Shown: positions 44,496-54,184 of the stretch, in pieces
Numbering within the stretch: position 1 is the stretch's first letter
Layout: every line of letters begins with the position of its first letter
Assembly (NCBI RefSeq): GCF_003589925.1
Contig: NZ_CP032382.1
Coordinates: forward strand, 7,502,001 to 7,566,000
Reading direction: 5' to 3'
Length of the DNA stretch: 64,000 nt
DNA from: Chryseolinea soli
GTDB taxonomy: Bacteria > Bacteroidota > Bacteroidia > Cytophagales > Cyclobacteriaceae
Position numbers and translations under genes: made by a program
Notes under the pieces: model-generated
The model's database searches: none
What the model was told of the DNA's origin: nothing
The model's input: only the letters and a program-made list of their open reading frames with translations

Positions 44496-45773
44496 TTAGC
44501 TGCGCTTCAGTTGGATGAGGGTGAGCTCGGGGGGCATGCCAATACGCCCGGGATACCCTACGCAGCCAAAGCCCCGGTTCACATAAAGATATTGATTGCC
44601 CTCCTGGTAAAGTCCCGCCCACTGTTTGAAGCGGTATTGCGCCGGACTCCAGGTGTAGCTGCCCAGGTTTACGCCGAGTTGGTAGCCATGCGTGTGCCCC
44701 GATAGCGTGAGATCGATATTGCCATATTCCGGTCTGATCTGGGCATCCCAATGCGTGGGGTCATGTGAGAGGAGTATTTTCACGGGAGCTTCTTCGGTTC
44801 CCGGATAAGCCAGGTCAAGCTTGCCATACTTTGGGAAGCGATGGGCCGGACCTACGCCCCAGTTCTCCACCCCCAGGATGGCCAGTTTGTCGCCGCCCGT
44901 TTCCAGGAAGCGGTGTTCGTTCATCAACAGATCATAGCCCAACTGTTTGTGGGCCGCCAGCATGTCTTCAAAATTTTTGCGCTTAGCCTCCGGGGTGGAC
45001 CACTCCCGGTAATTGCCATAGTCGTGGTTGCCCGTGACGGAAAACACACCCAGGGGAGCTTTGAGCTTTTCGAAGATGGGAACATAGTCTTTGGCTTCGC
45101 GGGTTTCGATGGTCACCAGGTCGCCGGTGAAAAAGATCACATCCGGTTTTTCCTGCATTAACAAGTCAACCCCACCCCGGATCGCGGTTTTGTTGAACAG
45201 CGATCCGGTGTGGATGTCGGAGATCTGCCCCAGCAGGATGCCGTCGAAAGCTTTGGGAAGATGGGGTAAGCGAATGACCTGTTTGCGCACCCTGTAGTCG
45301 TGCGCACCAGTGAGTATGCCAAACGAAAGTCCCGTCAGCGGAACACTGCCGGCGACGATGGCCGTGCGCGAAAGAAATTCCGAGCGTGAGATGAAGGGTT
45401 CCTCCTCGACGACTTCGGCTTCTCTTTGCCACCGCTTCTTCATGAACCGATTGGCCAGCAGTATCCCGCGGCGAATGTCGTCGATGATCACGAAGACGAG
45501 CAATAGTATCTTAGAGAAATAAAGAATGGCCAACACAATGACCAGCCACTGCCGAAGCTTTTCATTGGAGATGTCGATGAGCACCACCCAGATCAACGAG
45601 AAAACAGAAAGGATGGACGTGAGCCAGAAAATGCCACGCGTACTGTTCTTCACCAGCCGGTGCGATGCGTGACTGGCTGTGCGTATAGCCTGGTAGGTAT
45701 AGAGATCCACCAGCAGCATCAGCAAGATGCCACCGGCCGTCATCAATATTCTATACCCGATTCCTTCGCTCAT
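44496..45773 (-). CDS. Membrane-anchored metallophosphoesterase (paralogue 2)
   Basis: A 425-residue calcineurin-like phosphoesterase with four N-terminal helices (about 1-125) and a catalytic domain showing all metal ligands: GQISDIHTGSL (DxH), FFTGDLVT, VTGNHDYGNY, LLSHDPTHWD and LSGHTHGYQLG. Between helices and domain, SRSEFLSRTAIVAGSVPL resembles a Tat-type motif with the second Arg replaced by Ser. It is a tandem paralogue of the gene at 45902, sharing most motifs and the C-terminal RGFGCVGYPGRIGMPPELT. Confidence 0.93.
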   Translation of the reverse strand: MSEGIGYRILMTAGGILLMLLVDLYTYQAIRTASHASHRLVKNSTRGIFWLTSILSVFSLIWVVLIDISNEKLRQWLVIVLAILYFSKILLLVFVIIDDIRRGILLANRFMKKRWQREAEVVEEEPFISRSEFLSRTAIVAGSVPLTGLSFGILTGAHDYRVRKQVIRLPHLPKAFDGILLGQISDIHTGSLFNKTAIRGGVDLLMQEKPDVIFFTGDLVTIETREAKDYVPIFEKLKAPLGVFSVTGNHDYGNYREWSTPEAKRKNFEDMLAAHKQLGYDLLMNEHRFLETGGDKLAILGVENWGVGPAHRFPKYGKLDLAYPGTEEAPVKILLSHDPTHWDAQIRPEYGNIDLTLSGHTHGYQLGVNLGSYTWSPAQYRFKQWAGLYQEGNQYLYVNRGFGCVGYPGRIGMPPELTLIQLKRS

Positions 45774-45901
45774 TTACCCCGAAAAGGTTAAAGGGTCAAA
45801 GGTAACGAGAAATCAAAAACTTTGATCTGCAAATCCTCCGAGCTAACGGTTAAGCCTTTGACCGGCTTACTTCCCCGCTATAGCCGGGAAAAAATTGCCC
45901 G

Positions 45902-47152
45902 TTACGCCCGCTTCAACTCGATCAGGGTGATCTCTGGTGGCATCCCAATCCTGCCCGGATATCCCAGGTAGCCAAACCCGCGGTTCACATACAAGTATTG
46001 CGAACCTTCCTGGTAAAGTCCCGCCCATTGCTTGTAGGCATACTGCGAAGGGCTCCACTTAAAGCCGCCGATCTCCACGCCAAACTGGAAGCCATGCGTA
46101 TGGCCGGCAAACATCAGATCGATATCCGGGTACGATTCGCGTACCTGTACATCCCAATGGCTGGGATCATGTGAGAGCAACAGCTTCACCGGTGCCTCGT
46201 CTGTTCCCGCGTACGCCTGATCCAGCCGGCCATATTTTGCAAACCGTTTTCCGCCGTAGTTCTCGTTTCCCAAAATAGCGATCTTCTCGCCATTCAACTC
46301 CAGGAAGCGGTGCTCGTTCATCAACAGATCGAAGCCCAGCAGCCGGTGTGCTTCCATGAGGTCTTTAAAATTGTTTTGCTTGGCTTGCATCGATGGCCAG
46401 GCGTGATAGTCGCCATAGTCGTGGTTGCCGGTCACGGAGTAAACACCGAGGGGTGCTTTCAATTTATTGAAGATGTCGATGTAGTCCTTCACTTCACGGG
46501 CTTCGTTGTTCACCAGGTCGCCGGTGAAAAAGATCACATCGGGTTTTTCATCGAGCGCCATTTGCACGCCGCCTTTCACAGCCACTTTGTTGAAGAAGCT
46601 GCCCGAGTGGATGTCGGAGAGGTGAGCGATCTTCAGGCCGTCGAAAGCTTTCGGGAGGTTTGGCAATTTCACTACCTGCCTTTTTATTCTATAGTCGTGC
46701 GCACCGGAAATGATGCCATAGGCCATGGCGCCCAGAGGAACACTCGCCGCGACGAGCGCTGTTTTGGCAAGGAATTCAGAGCGGGGGATCGCCGTGCCGG
46801 TCGTGTCGCCGGAAGCGCCCTTGTTAAAGAATTGCACGATCCAGCGAACACCGCGCTGGAGGTCATCGACAAACAAAACGATAACACCGAAAAATTTGGA
46901 AAGGTACATAACCGATAAAGCGACCCTCACCCAATTTCTCACATCGGGATGATACTTGTAGGGATCGCCGAAACTGTACCATAAAAGTGCCAGTACGCTC
47001 AACGTGGTCAGCGCCCAAAATCCATAGCGAAATATAGCTCGCCACGGCGCACCCCAGTTTTGCGAAACGACGGACACGCCTTGGTAGACATAATAATCAA
47101 TCAATAAAAAGAAGAGCGCGAAGATGGCAACGGTCATAATCCTGGGTTTCAT
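45902..47152 (-). CDS. Membrane-anchored metallophosphoesterase (paralogue 1)
   Basis: 416 residues, same architecture as the neighbouring gene. Metal motifs: HLSDIHSGSFFNK, FFTGDLVNNEARE, VTGNHDYGDY, LLSHDPSHWD and FAGHTHGFQFG. The segment before the domain is PRSEFLAKTALVAASVPL. Such enzymes (YkuE/YaeI-like) act on UDP-sugar lipids or other phosphate esters at the outer face of the inner membrane. The two genes are separated by 128 bases and share only a modest overall likeness outside the motifs, so the duplication is not recent. Confidence 0.93.
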   Translation of the reverse strand: MKPRIMTVAIFALFFLLIDYYVYQGVSVVSQNWGAPWRAIFRYGFWALTTLSVLALLWYSFGDPYKYHPDVRNWVRVALSVMYLSKFFGVIVLFVDDLQRGVRWIVQFFNKGASGDTTGTAIPRSEFLAKTALVAASVPLGAMAYGIISGAHDYRIKRQVVKLPNLPKAFDGLKIAHLSDIHSGSFFNKVAVKGGVQMALDEKPDVIFFTGDLVNNEAREVKDYIDIFNKLKAPLGVYSVTGNHDYGDYHAWPSMQAKQNNFKDLMEAHRLLGFDLLMNEHRFLELNGEKIAILGNENYGGKRFAKYGRLDQAYAGTDEAPVKLLLSHDPSHWDVQVRESYPDIDLMFAGHTHGFQFGVEIGGFKWSPSQYAYKQWAGLYQEGSQYLYVNRGFGYLGYPGRIGMPPEITLIELKRA

Positions 47153-47270
47153 ATATAAGTTATTTTATGCGCGTTTCAGAGGGAGAGGTTCTTTCCCCGG
47201 AAAGCGGTTTGATAGCAATTATTTGAACGGTAAGCCTCTTTTCCTGTCGCATGCGTTTTTCAATACGATA

Positions 47271-47309
47271 CAAAAAGAAAAAGTCGTCCTACTTTCGTAA
47301 GACGACTTT
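47271..47309 (-). terminator. Terminator of the efflux operon
   Basis: AAAGTCGTC and GACGACTTT (47280-47288 and 47301-47309) pair with a further inner TAC/GTA pairing; on the minus strand it is followed by a T-rich tract (ttctttttg). It lies 22 bases beyond the RND gene stop. Confidence 0.9.
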
Positions 47310-47330
47310 CATAAGATTTTATTCTATTTT

Positions 47331-50300
47331 TTAATTCAAGGCTACCGGCGCATCGGGAAGAGGTTCGTCTTCTTCCCCGTGACGGTGTGCCGCGGCTGCT
47401 TCAGGTTTTATTTTGAAGACACGTGCCTTGAGGCGGGCTACCAGCAGGTACATTACCGGCACCATGAACAAGGTCAGGAACGTACCGAAGATCAAACCGA
47501 AGATCATCGTCCACGAAAGGGGTCCCCAGAAGGCTACGTTGTCGCCTCCGAAGAAGATGTGCGGCTTGAACTCGGTGAACAATGTCACAAAGTCGATGTT
47601 GAAACCGACCGCCAGCGGGATAAGACCCAGGGTTGCGGCCATCGCGGTCAACAACACGGGTGTCATACGGGTCTTGGCGGCTTCAACAATCGCCTCTTTC
47701 AACTCCATGCCTTGCGAGATGAGCAGGTCGGTAAATTCCACGAGCAAGATACCGTTGCGCACAACGATACCTGCCAGGGCCATAATACCTACGCCCGACA
47801 TGACGATGGATATTTCCATTTTGAAGAACGAGAATCCGAGCAATACGCCGATGACACTGAATATGATCTCGGAGAGGATGATCAGCGGTTTGCTGGTGGA
47901 GTTGAACTGGATCACCAGGATCATGAAAATAAGTCCCAATGCCACCATCCCGGCCACGCCAAGGAACGCCGAGGTTTCTGCCTGATTCTCTTGCTCTCCC
48001 GTCATCTTGATGGTTACACCATCGGGTTTGGGGAAATCTTTCAAGCTGTTCTGAATCGCACCCACAACTTCGTTCGGGTTGAAGTCTGACAGCACGTTCG
48101 ACGCCAGGGTGATCACACGTTTCTGATCGATCCGCTTGATGCCGGCAAAGCTGTTGCCGTAGTCAATGGTGGCAAAGGCGGAAAGCGGCACCTGTCTCAC
48201 CACACCTCCCTGACTCATGTCGCGATACGTCACCGGTAGATTCATCAGCGTGTTAATGTCATTGCGTTGGGATTCTTTGATACGCAGTTCAATGGGGTAA
48301 TCGTCATTCACATCGCGGAAACGCGATACTTCCAGACCATAGACGGCCGTGTACAGCACATTACCAATCTTGGCCGTGGAGATGCCCTCACGGTTGGCTT
48401 TTTCGCGATCGATCTTGATGACGATCTCAGGCTTGTCGCTCTGGAAGTCAGACGCGAGATCTTCAACACCCGGTATCTGCAAGGAGTCGAGGTAGCGTTT
48501 GGCACGGTCGGCGGTTTTTACAAGAATGTCGAAATCTTCCGCGGCGATCTCAATGTTGATCGCCTTACCGGCAGGAGGCCCACCTTGTTCCTGGTCCACC
48601 GAAATTTCCGCGCCAGGGATACCTTTAACAGCATTCCGTATCTTATCAAGGAAGTCACGCGAAGAACGGCCATTGCGCTTGGCGAAGCTCACAAAGGCCA
48701 CGGTCACTTTGCCCAGGTGCGGTTGTGCCTGGTTACCGGCAAACTGGTCTTCAGCCGCGCCAACCGAGATGTTTGAGATTACTGACTCAACGATCGCGGT
48801 GTCCGTACCAATGGTCTTGATCACACGGTCCTCCACGATGTTGGTAATGGAATCGGTCACATTTTGGTGCGTACCAATCGGCAAACGCACATAAGCATAA
48901 ATAAAGTTAGGATCGCCTTTCGGAAAAAATACCACGGGCGGCTTGCGGATGGCCGTGAACACGATGGAGAAGAAGAACAGGCCGATCACCGCGGCGATCA
49001 CCCCGTACGGTCTCCATCCTGCCAGACACCAGGAGATGGCATTTGAATATCCCTTTTGAACGAAGGGCCAGGCACGCGTCTGGAACTTGGAGATTACTTC
49101 TTCCAATACAAAACGGTGCAGCGCATAGATGCCGAAGATGAATACGGTAAAGTTACCCATACCGATCGATCCGGTAACGTAGAACAACAAAGCGATGGCA
49201 GCAAAGATCACGAGCGATATCTTGAAGCCTTTTGTAAACTTCGGTTTGTTCTTATGATCGTGATCGTGCGGCTTCATGAAGTCGGCCGCAAACACCGGGT
49301 TCATAATGTAGGCCACTACCAGCGAGGCCAGCAAGGCTACGATGAGGGTGATCGGCAGGTAGACCATGAATTTACCGATCACGCCGGGCCAGAAGGCCAA
49401 CGGCACGAACGGCGCCAACACTACCAACGTTCCAGAAAGCACGGGCATGAACACTTCGCCGGCAGCGATCTTCGCTGCTTTGCGAATGGGGACTTTTCCA
49501 TTGTCAAACACGCGGTGTGTATTCTCGATCACCACGATGGCATCATCCACCACGATACCGAGCGCCAACAGGAACGAGAACAAGGTCATCAGGTTCAGCG
49601 TAAAGCCGAGCGTGGGGAAAGTAAGAAAGGCGATAAAGCTTGATATCGGCACCGACAATCCCACAAAGATGGCGTTGGTGGCACCCATAAAGAACATGAG
49701 GATGAGCGTTACCAGGACGAAGCCGATGATGATCGTGTTGATCAGATCGTGCAAAGTGGTGCGCGTATTCTCCGATTGATCTCCAGTGATCGTGATCTTT
49801 GCTCCTTTAGGAAGGATACTCGTTTCAAATTCCTTTACAATCTCCTGGATCTGGTCCGATGCATTGATGAGGTTCTCACCGCCGCGTTTCACCACCTGCA
49901 GGGTCACCACGTTTTTCTCGTCCAAACGGGCGAAGCTTTCTTGCTCCTTGTGCGTGTCCTGTACGTCTGCAATGTCTTTCAAATACACTTTGCCGCCCTT
50001 GGTAGAACCTACCACGATATTGCCCATTTGTTCGGCCGAGTTAAATTCGCCGTTCACCGTTATGGAACGCTTCATGCCGTCGACAGAAAGCTGTCCACCG
50101 GCGATGAGCACGTTTTCACCTCGCAGCGCTTGTGAAATGTCGTCAAGGTCTACGCCGGCCTGGGCCATTTTAAAGAGGTCGGCATTCACTTGGATCTCGC
50201 GATCCAAAGCACCCGCGATGTCGACACGACGAATCTCCTTTAGTGCCTCGATGCGGTCCTGCATCTGCTCTGCATATTCTTTCAACGTAGCCAAATCGTA

Positions 50301-50759
50301 ATCGCCCGACAGGTTGATGAACAGGATCGGCACTGCCGAGATATCGATGTCCACCACCTGGGGTTCGTCTGGCATGTCGTTGGGCAGATCGGGCTTGGCC
50401 TTGTCTACCGCTTCCTGCACTTCGCGTTTGGCGTCCTTCACTTCCACGTCGGGACGAAACTCGATGATCACGTTCGAAAAGTTCTGTACCGAATTGCTGG
50501 TCACTTTCTTTATACCGGCAATGGACTTCACCTGCTTCTCGATTTGTTTCGAGATCAGGTTTTCGATGTCTTCGGGCGCGCCGGGATAGGGCGTGGCCAC
50601 ATAGATTTGCGGAAACACTACTTCAGGAAAGTTTTCCTTCGGCAGACTGTTATAGGTCATGATCCCCGCCAAGCAGATGATCACCGTAGCCACATAAATG
50701 GCCACTTTGTTATCGATCGACCAACTGGTGGGTTTAAATTCTTTTTCGATGTCTTGCAT
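47331..50759 (-). CDS. RND efflux transporter permease (HAE-1/AcrB type)
   Basis: A 1142-residue inner-membrane proton antiporter, pumping drugs or other hydrophobic compounds through TolC. TM4 carries adjacent acids Asp405/Asp406 (LGIVVDDAIVVIENTHR), the relay pair of the HAE family, while heavy-metal CzcA types have a single one in this place. Beyond TM6 lies a roughly 70-residue insertion (about 496-565) with a His/Asp cluster (MKPHDHDHKNK) and two extra hydrophobic segments, common among Bacteroidota pumps. The C-terminus ends AAAAHRHGEEDEPLPDAP. The gene follows the adaptor by 20 bases. Confidence 0.95.
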   Translation of the reverse strand: MQDIEKEFKPTSWSIDNKVAIYVATVIICLAGIMTYNSLPKENFPEVVFPQIYVATPYPGAPEDIENLISKQIEKQVKSIAGIKKVTSNSVQNFSNVIIEFRPDVEVKDAKREVQEAVDKAKPDLPNDMPDEPQVVDIDISAVPILFINLSGDYDLATLKEYAEQMQDRIEALKEIRRVDIAGALDREIQVNADLFKMAQAGVDLDDISQALRGENVLIAGGQLSVDGMKRSITVNGEFNSAEQMGNIVVGSTKGGKVYLKDIADVQDTHKEQESFARLDEKNVVTLQVVKRGGENLINASDQIQEIVKEFETSILPKGAKITITGDQSENTRTTLHDLINTIIIGFVLVTLILMFFMGATNAIFVGLSVPISSFIAFLTFPTLGFTLNLMTLFSFLLALGIVVDDAIVVIENTHRVFDNGKVPIRKAAKIAAGEVFMPVLSGTLVVLAPFVPLAFWPGVIGKFMVYLPITLIVALLASLVVAYIMNPVFAADFMKPHDHDHKNKPKFTKGFKISLVIFAAIALLFYVTGSIGMGNFTVFIFGIYALHRFVLEEVISKFQTRAWPFVQKGYSNAISWCLAGWRPYGVIAAVIGLFFFSIVFTAIRKPPVVFFPKGDPNFIYAYVRLPIGTHQNVTDSITNIVEDRVIKTIGTDTAIVESVISNISVGAAEDQFAGNQAQPHLGKVTVAFVSFAKRNGRSSRDFLDKIRNAVKGIPGAEISVDQEQGGPPAGKAINIEIAAEDFDILVKTADRAKRYLDSLQIPGVEDLASDFQSDKPEIVIKIDREKANREGISTAKIGNVLYTAVYGLEVSRFRDVNDDYPIELRIKESQRNDINTLMNLPVTYRDMSQGGVVRQVPLSAFATIDYGNSFAGIKRIDQKRVITLASNVLSDFNPNEVVGAIQNSLKDFPKPDGVTIKMTGEQENQAETSAFLGVAGMVALGLIFMILVIQFNSTSKPLIILSEIIFSVIGVLLGFSFFKMEISIVMSGVGIMALAGIVVRNGILLVEFTDLLISQGMELKEAIVEAAKTRMTPVLLTAMAATLGLIPLAVGFNIDFVTLFTEFKPHIFFGGDNVAFWGPLSWTMIFGLIFGTFLTLFMVPVMYLLVARLKARVFKIKPEAAAAHRHGEEDEPLPDAPVALN

Positions 50760-50779
50760 AAAAAGGATAGGTTAATGCC

Positions 50780-51910
50780 CTAGTTGGTTTTAATCACTTG
50801 TCCGTCGTCCAGACCCTGATAACCGAAAGAAACAATCTTCTCGCCGGCCTTAAGACCTTGAACTTGCGCCTGGTTGTCGTACACGCCGTCGACCTTTACC
50901 ACTTTCCTGCGAGCTACGGTTTGCTTGCCGTCGGTTTCGGATATGAATACGATTTTCTCGTTGTTGATGGATTGCACCACGTTTACCGGTACAACGATCG
51001 CCGCGGGCTCTGTATGGAAGATCACTCTCACAACGCCGGTCATGTTAGGGCGAAGGTTAGCTTCCGCCGGCAATTTCACTTCCACGGGGAAAGACCGCGA
51101 AAGGGGATCGATCGTTTTTCCTACGAACGTTACCGTAGCCGAGATATCTTTGCCCAATTCGGCAATGCTTACCGTCACTTTGTTACCTTTCTTGATGTTG
51201 GTCACATACGCCTCCGAAACGGCGGCTTTCAACTTCAGATTGGACGTGTTCACGATGCGCGCAGCAGGCATACCGGGCGCAATGTTTTGCCCAACCTTAG
51301 CCGCTATTTCATCCACCGTGCCACTGAAAGGGGCGGTGACGCGGGTCTGGCTGTTTTGTTCTTCCAGTGAAGCTACTGTTCTTTCGAGATTTTCTTTGGT
51401 GGTCTTGGTCTGCAAGTATTGTACTTCCGTTCCGATCTTCTGATCCCAAAGATTTTTTTGGCGTTGGTATACCGTGGTTGCCAATTCCAACTGCGCCTTC
51501 ATAGCTTCAATGTTGCGTAGGATAACCGAGTTATCGATCTGCGCCAACGTCTGCCCTTTGGAAACAGCGTCGCCTTCTTGCACATATACGGCAGTGATTA
51601 CGCCAGCGGCCTTAGAGCTCACCTGGATGTTGTCTTCCGCCTCCACGCGACCTTGTGTTTGCACAAAGTAATCGAATTTGCGCGGCGCCAGCTCGGTGAC
51701 ATTCACTTCTTTGGCTCTCACTTTCACAGAATCGGGGTTGGCCTTGGCGATCTCCCCCTCAAGTTTCTGTATCTGTTTGGTAATATCTGCCTGCTGTTGT
51801 TTCAGCTTCGCCAGTTCCGCCTTCTTATCGTCGGGCGAAGCAGCGCTGCAGGCCGCTAAGATTGCGGCAGTCAGGATGACGGCAAAACGTGTATATATCG
51901 TGGCTTTCAT
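50780..51910 (-). CDS. RND efflux adaptor lipoprotein (membrane fusion protein)
   Basis: About 376 residues from ATG 51910 (MKATIYTRFAVI); an ATG at 51928 would add six residues. The lipobox ILAAC gives a lipid anchor at Cys21. After a short coiled coil (KKAELAKLKQQQADITKQI) come the barrel-sandwich/biotinyl-lipoyl segment (VSSKAAGVITAVYVQEGDAV), an alpha-hairpin (about 125-170) and the DUF-like beta-barrel and membrane-proximal domain. It bridges the RND pump and TolC. The next gene (tolC) ends 30 bases before it. Confidence 0.93.
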   Translation of the reverse strand: MKATIYTRFAVILTAAILAACSAASPDDKKAELAKLKQQQADITKQIQKLEGEIAKANPDSVKVRAKEVNVTELAPRKFDYFVQTQGRVEAEDNIQVSSKAAGVITAVYVQEGDAVSKGQTLAQIDNSVILRNIEAMKAQLELATTVYQRQKNLWDQKIGTEVQYLQTKTTKENLERTVASLEEQNSQTRVTAPFSGTVDEIAAKVGQNIAPGMPAARIVNTSNLKLKAAVSEAYVTNIKKGNKVTVSIAELGKDISATVTFVGKTIDPLSRSFPVEVKLPAEANLRPNMTGVVRVIFHTEPAAIVVPVNVVQSINNEKIVFISETDGKQTVARRKVVKVDGVYDNQAQVQGLKAGEKIVSFGYQGLDDGQVIKTN

Positions 51911-51940
51911 AAAATGGTTATTTTTCATTGGGTTTGGTTC

Positions 51941-53401
51941 TTATTTAGCGGGTTGGGCTGTTGCATATTTTGAAGGATCGATCTTCGCATACGCTTTATC
52001 GAGGTCGATCTTGGAAACGATCGCATCATACAAGGCGTTGTAATAATTGATCTGCGCCTGCTTCAAGCTGTTCTCGGCATCAGTCACTTCGATATTCGAT
52101 CCTACACCTTGCTCGTACTTAATCTTGGTTACCCTGGCTACCCTGTCGGCCAGCCCCATGTTTTCTTGTTGCGATTTCAAGGTCTCCACGGAGTTCTTAA
52201 AGGTGACGGTATTCTGTTCGATGCTCAAGTCGATGCTTTGCTTCAATGAGCTGTAATTGTTTTGGAGCTTCAGCAAGGCCAGTTTGGATTGTTGGATCTG
52301 GTAGGTACGCTGCAAGCCACTGAACAATGGAATGTTGAGCGTGATACCGTAGGCCATGTACGGATACCATTTGTCGGGACCGAACTCAGACGTGGAGGCG
52401 ATCTTCGATTCGGTCTTAAACAAGCCACCAATGGTAGGCGACTGTGTGCCATAGCCCGCGTTCAGGTAGCCCGACAGGCTGGGCAGGGACGTAGAATACT
52501 TATTCTTGATGTCCAGCTCCTGCAACTTGCGTTGTGTATCGAGCAATTTGTATTCGATGCGATTTTTGTAATCCCATCCTTCCTGGTATTCGTTGAAGAG
52601 ATTTGCGTTCACCGTCAGGTCTTTCAGGTCACCCACGACGGTCAGTTCTTTCTCCATCGGATAGTTCATTTGGAATTTCAACAGCCCCAAGCTCAGGCTC
52701 TGCGAGTTCAAAAAATTTAACCGCTCCGTTTTGAGATTGTTCAGGGTCACCTGGATCCGATCCACGTCGATGGATTCGGCAAAACCATTTTTGTTCAACG
52801 CTGCGGTATTTCTCAACAGGGTGTCGACACGCGCAATGTTGTTGTCGAACAACGTAATGCGTTCGTTGTTCACCAGCACCGCATAGTACGCTTTTGTCAC
52901 CATTTCAACCACCTGGATCTGGGTTTGCTCCTCGGTCTTATAGGCGAGGTCTTTATAGGTGTCGGCTGCCTTCAAGCCTACCAGGTACGATCTGCTGAAA
53001 AGCAATTGATTGATCGTAACGCCCGCGGTGCCGTTACTGGGCAATTGAAAAACGTTTTGAAAAGCCACCACATCACCGGACTTGATGCCCGGGATCGAAC
53101 TCAGGTCGATAATGCTCGGTTGGCCTTCCGTGTATCTGCTGTAAAAACGAGGCAGTTTCGGGTTATGCTGAAGGGCCACGCTACCATTGATTTGCGGCAA
53201 CCCGATTCCGGTAGTTTCCCTTACTTTGGATTCCGATATCTGGGCATCGATGCGTGCATTCTTCACGGCCACTTGATTGGTCAGTGCATACGAAATGGCT
53301 TCGTCCAATGTGAAGACGCTTTTTTCGTCCTGCTGCGTCTGGGCTTCCACCCACAAGGGCACAACTAAACTGAATACTAAAAGATAATAAAGGGGTTTCA
53401 T
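51941..53401 (-). CDS. TolC-family outer-membrane efflux protein
   Basis: A 486-residue outer-membrane channel with a signal peptide (ending LWVEAQT) and two long helical repeats typical of TolC: one around ALTNQVAVKNARIDAQISES and EEQTQIQVVEMVTKAYYAVL, and a second around ELDIKNKYSTSL and YQIQQSKLALLKLQNNYSS, NSLKQAQINYYNALY. It forms the exit duct of this pump. It lies 12 bases after tetR and 30 before the adaptor gene. Confidence 0.94.
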   Translation of the reverse strand: MKPLYYLLVFSLVVPLWVEAQTQQDEKSVFTLDEAISYALTNQVAVKNARIDAQISESKVRETTGIGLPQINGSVALQHNPKLPRFYSRYTEGQPSIIDLSSIPGIKSGDVVAFQNVFQLPSNGTAGVTINQLLFSRSYLVGLKAADTYKDLAYKTEEQTQIQVVEMVTKAYYAVLVNNERITLFDNNIARVDTLLRNTAALNKNGFAESIDVDRIQVTLNNLKTERLNFLNSQSLSLGLLKFQMNYPMEKELTVVGDLKDLTVNANLFNEYQEGWDYKNRIEYKLLDTQRKLQELDIKNKYSTSLPSLSGYLNAGYGTQSPTIGGLFKTESKIASTSEFGPDKWYPYMAYGITLNIPLFSGLQRTYQIQQSKLALLKLQNNYSSLKQSIDLSIEQNTVTFKNSVETLKSQQENMGLADRVARVTKIKYEQGVGSNIEVTDAENSLKQAQINYYNALYDAIVSKIDLDKAYAKIDPSKYATAQPAK

Positions 53402-53412
53402 GCTGTTGTGGT

Positions 53413-54057
53413 TTATCGTTGGTTTACTGGGGTTACTTCTATAGCCTTCTTTTCTTTGTACTTCTGATAGAGCTTCCGTCCTTTTTCGGTAACGAGGCCG
53501 TGTACAAAGTGATCGAAGATTTCCATTTGCACGTCTGCCAGCTTGAATTGTTGCTGGGGGAATGTATGATCATCAAAAACGATCTCTACCGTAGCCATTC
53601 TAACAATGCTCAGGACCTCGGTGTTGAGTTCCGGCCGGTAATATCCTTCGGCGATGCCCTGGTCCAGGTTGGCTTTCACGGAGTCGTAGATGCAGCTCTT
53701 TTTAAACTCCTGCCAGATGGCCCAGGCCCGCGGGTGGTATTTCTGAAGATCGAACAACAGCGAGGGATTGATCTCCTCCATGTTGCGTTTCAGACAAATC
53801 GAAAGCTTGGCCAGTTCGTCGATGGCGTTTTCGGCGCTCACCCGGATCTCGTCGAATTCTTTCTGGCCTTCCTTGAGGTGCATTTGGCACACCATGGTGA
53901 CCATGTCTTCCTTATCGGCAAAGTGCTGGTAGAGGGTTTTCTTGGAGACGGTGAGGTGGCGGGCGATGTCATCCATAGAGATGCTGCGCACGCCGTATCG
54001 CATGAAGAGGCCTTCTGCCCCTTTTAAAATCTTGCGTTTGATGTCTTGTTCTTCCAT
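53413..54057 (-). CDS. TetR-family repressor of the efflux operon
   Basis: About 214 residues from ATG 54057 (MEEQDIKRKILKGAEGLF). The TetR N-terminal HTH is clear: MDDIARHLTVSKKTLYQHFADKED. The C-terminal ligand domain is variable and unlike others, so the effector is unknown. The gene is the first of the operon and its promoter region holds a 14-base inverted repeat that covers the -7 box, so it very probably autoregulates and controls tolC, the adaptor and the pump. A longer in-frame extension upstream would contradict the operator position. Confidence 0.9.
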   Translation of the reverse strand: MEEQDIKRKILKGAEGLFMRYGVRSISMDDIARHLTVSKKTLYQHFADKEDMVTMVCQMHLKEGQKEFDEIRVSAENAIDELAKLSICLKRNMEEINPSLLFDLQKYHPRAWAIWQEFKKSCIYDSVKANLDQGIAEGYYRPELNTEVLSIVRMATVEIVFDDHTFPQQQFKLADVQMEIFDHFVHGLVTEKGRKLYQKYKEKKAIEVTPVNQR

Positions 54058-54065
54058 AAGGGTTG

Positions 54066-54109
54066 CAAAACTATGGAAACTATTTACATTACAAAAGTTT
54101 CCATAGTTT
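54066..54109 (-). promoter_or_regulatory. tetR operon promoter within a 14-base inverted repeat
   Basis: AAACTATGGAAACT (54068-54081) and AGTTTCCATAGTTT (54096-54109) are perfect reverse complements, 14-base spacer. On the minus strand a perfect -7 box TAGTTTTG (54066-54073) overlaps one arm, and TTTG (54092-54095) lies 18 bases upstream as the -33 element. A bound TetR dimer would block the polymerase. The promoter serves tetR (start 54057), so the mRNA leader is very short. Confidence 0.8.
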
Positions 54110-54184
54110 CCTTGAACGCTCAAAGCGAGCTATGGTTCCACTTTTTCGTAACTTTTTAAGAGAATTTCTTCGGAAATATCAGCC

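Noticed and set aside
47331..51910. Heavy-metal (CzcA/CusA) efflux system
   Set aside because: The TM4 motif has two adjacent Asp (VDDAIV) typical of drug pumps; the His cluster lies in a variable insertion.
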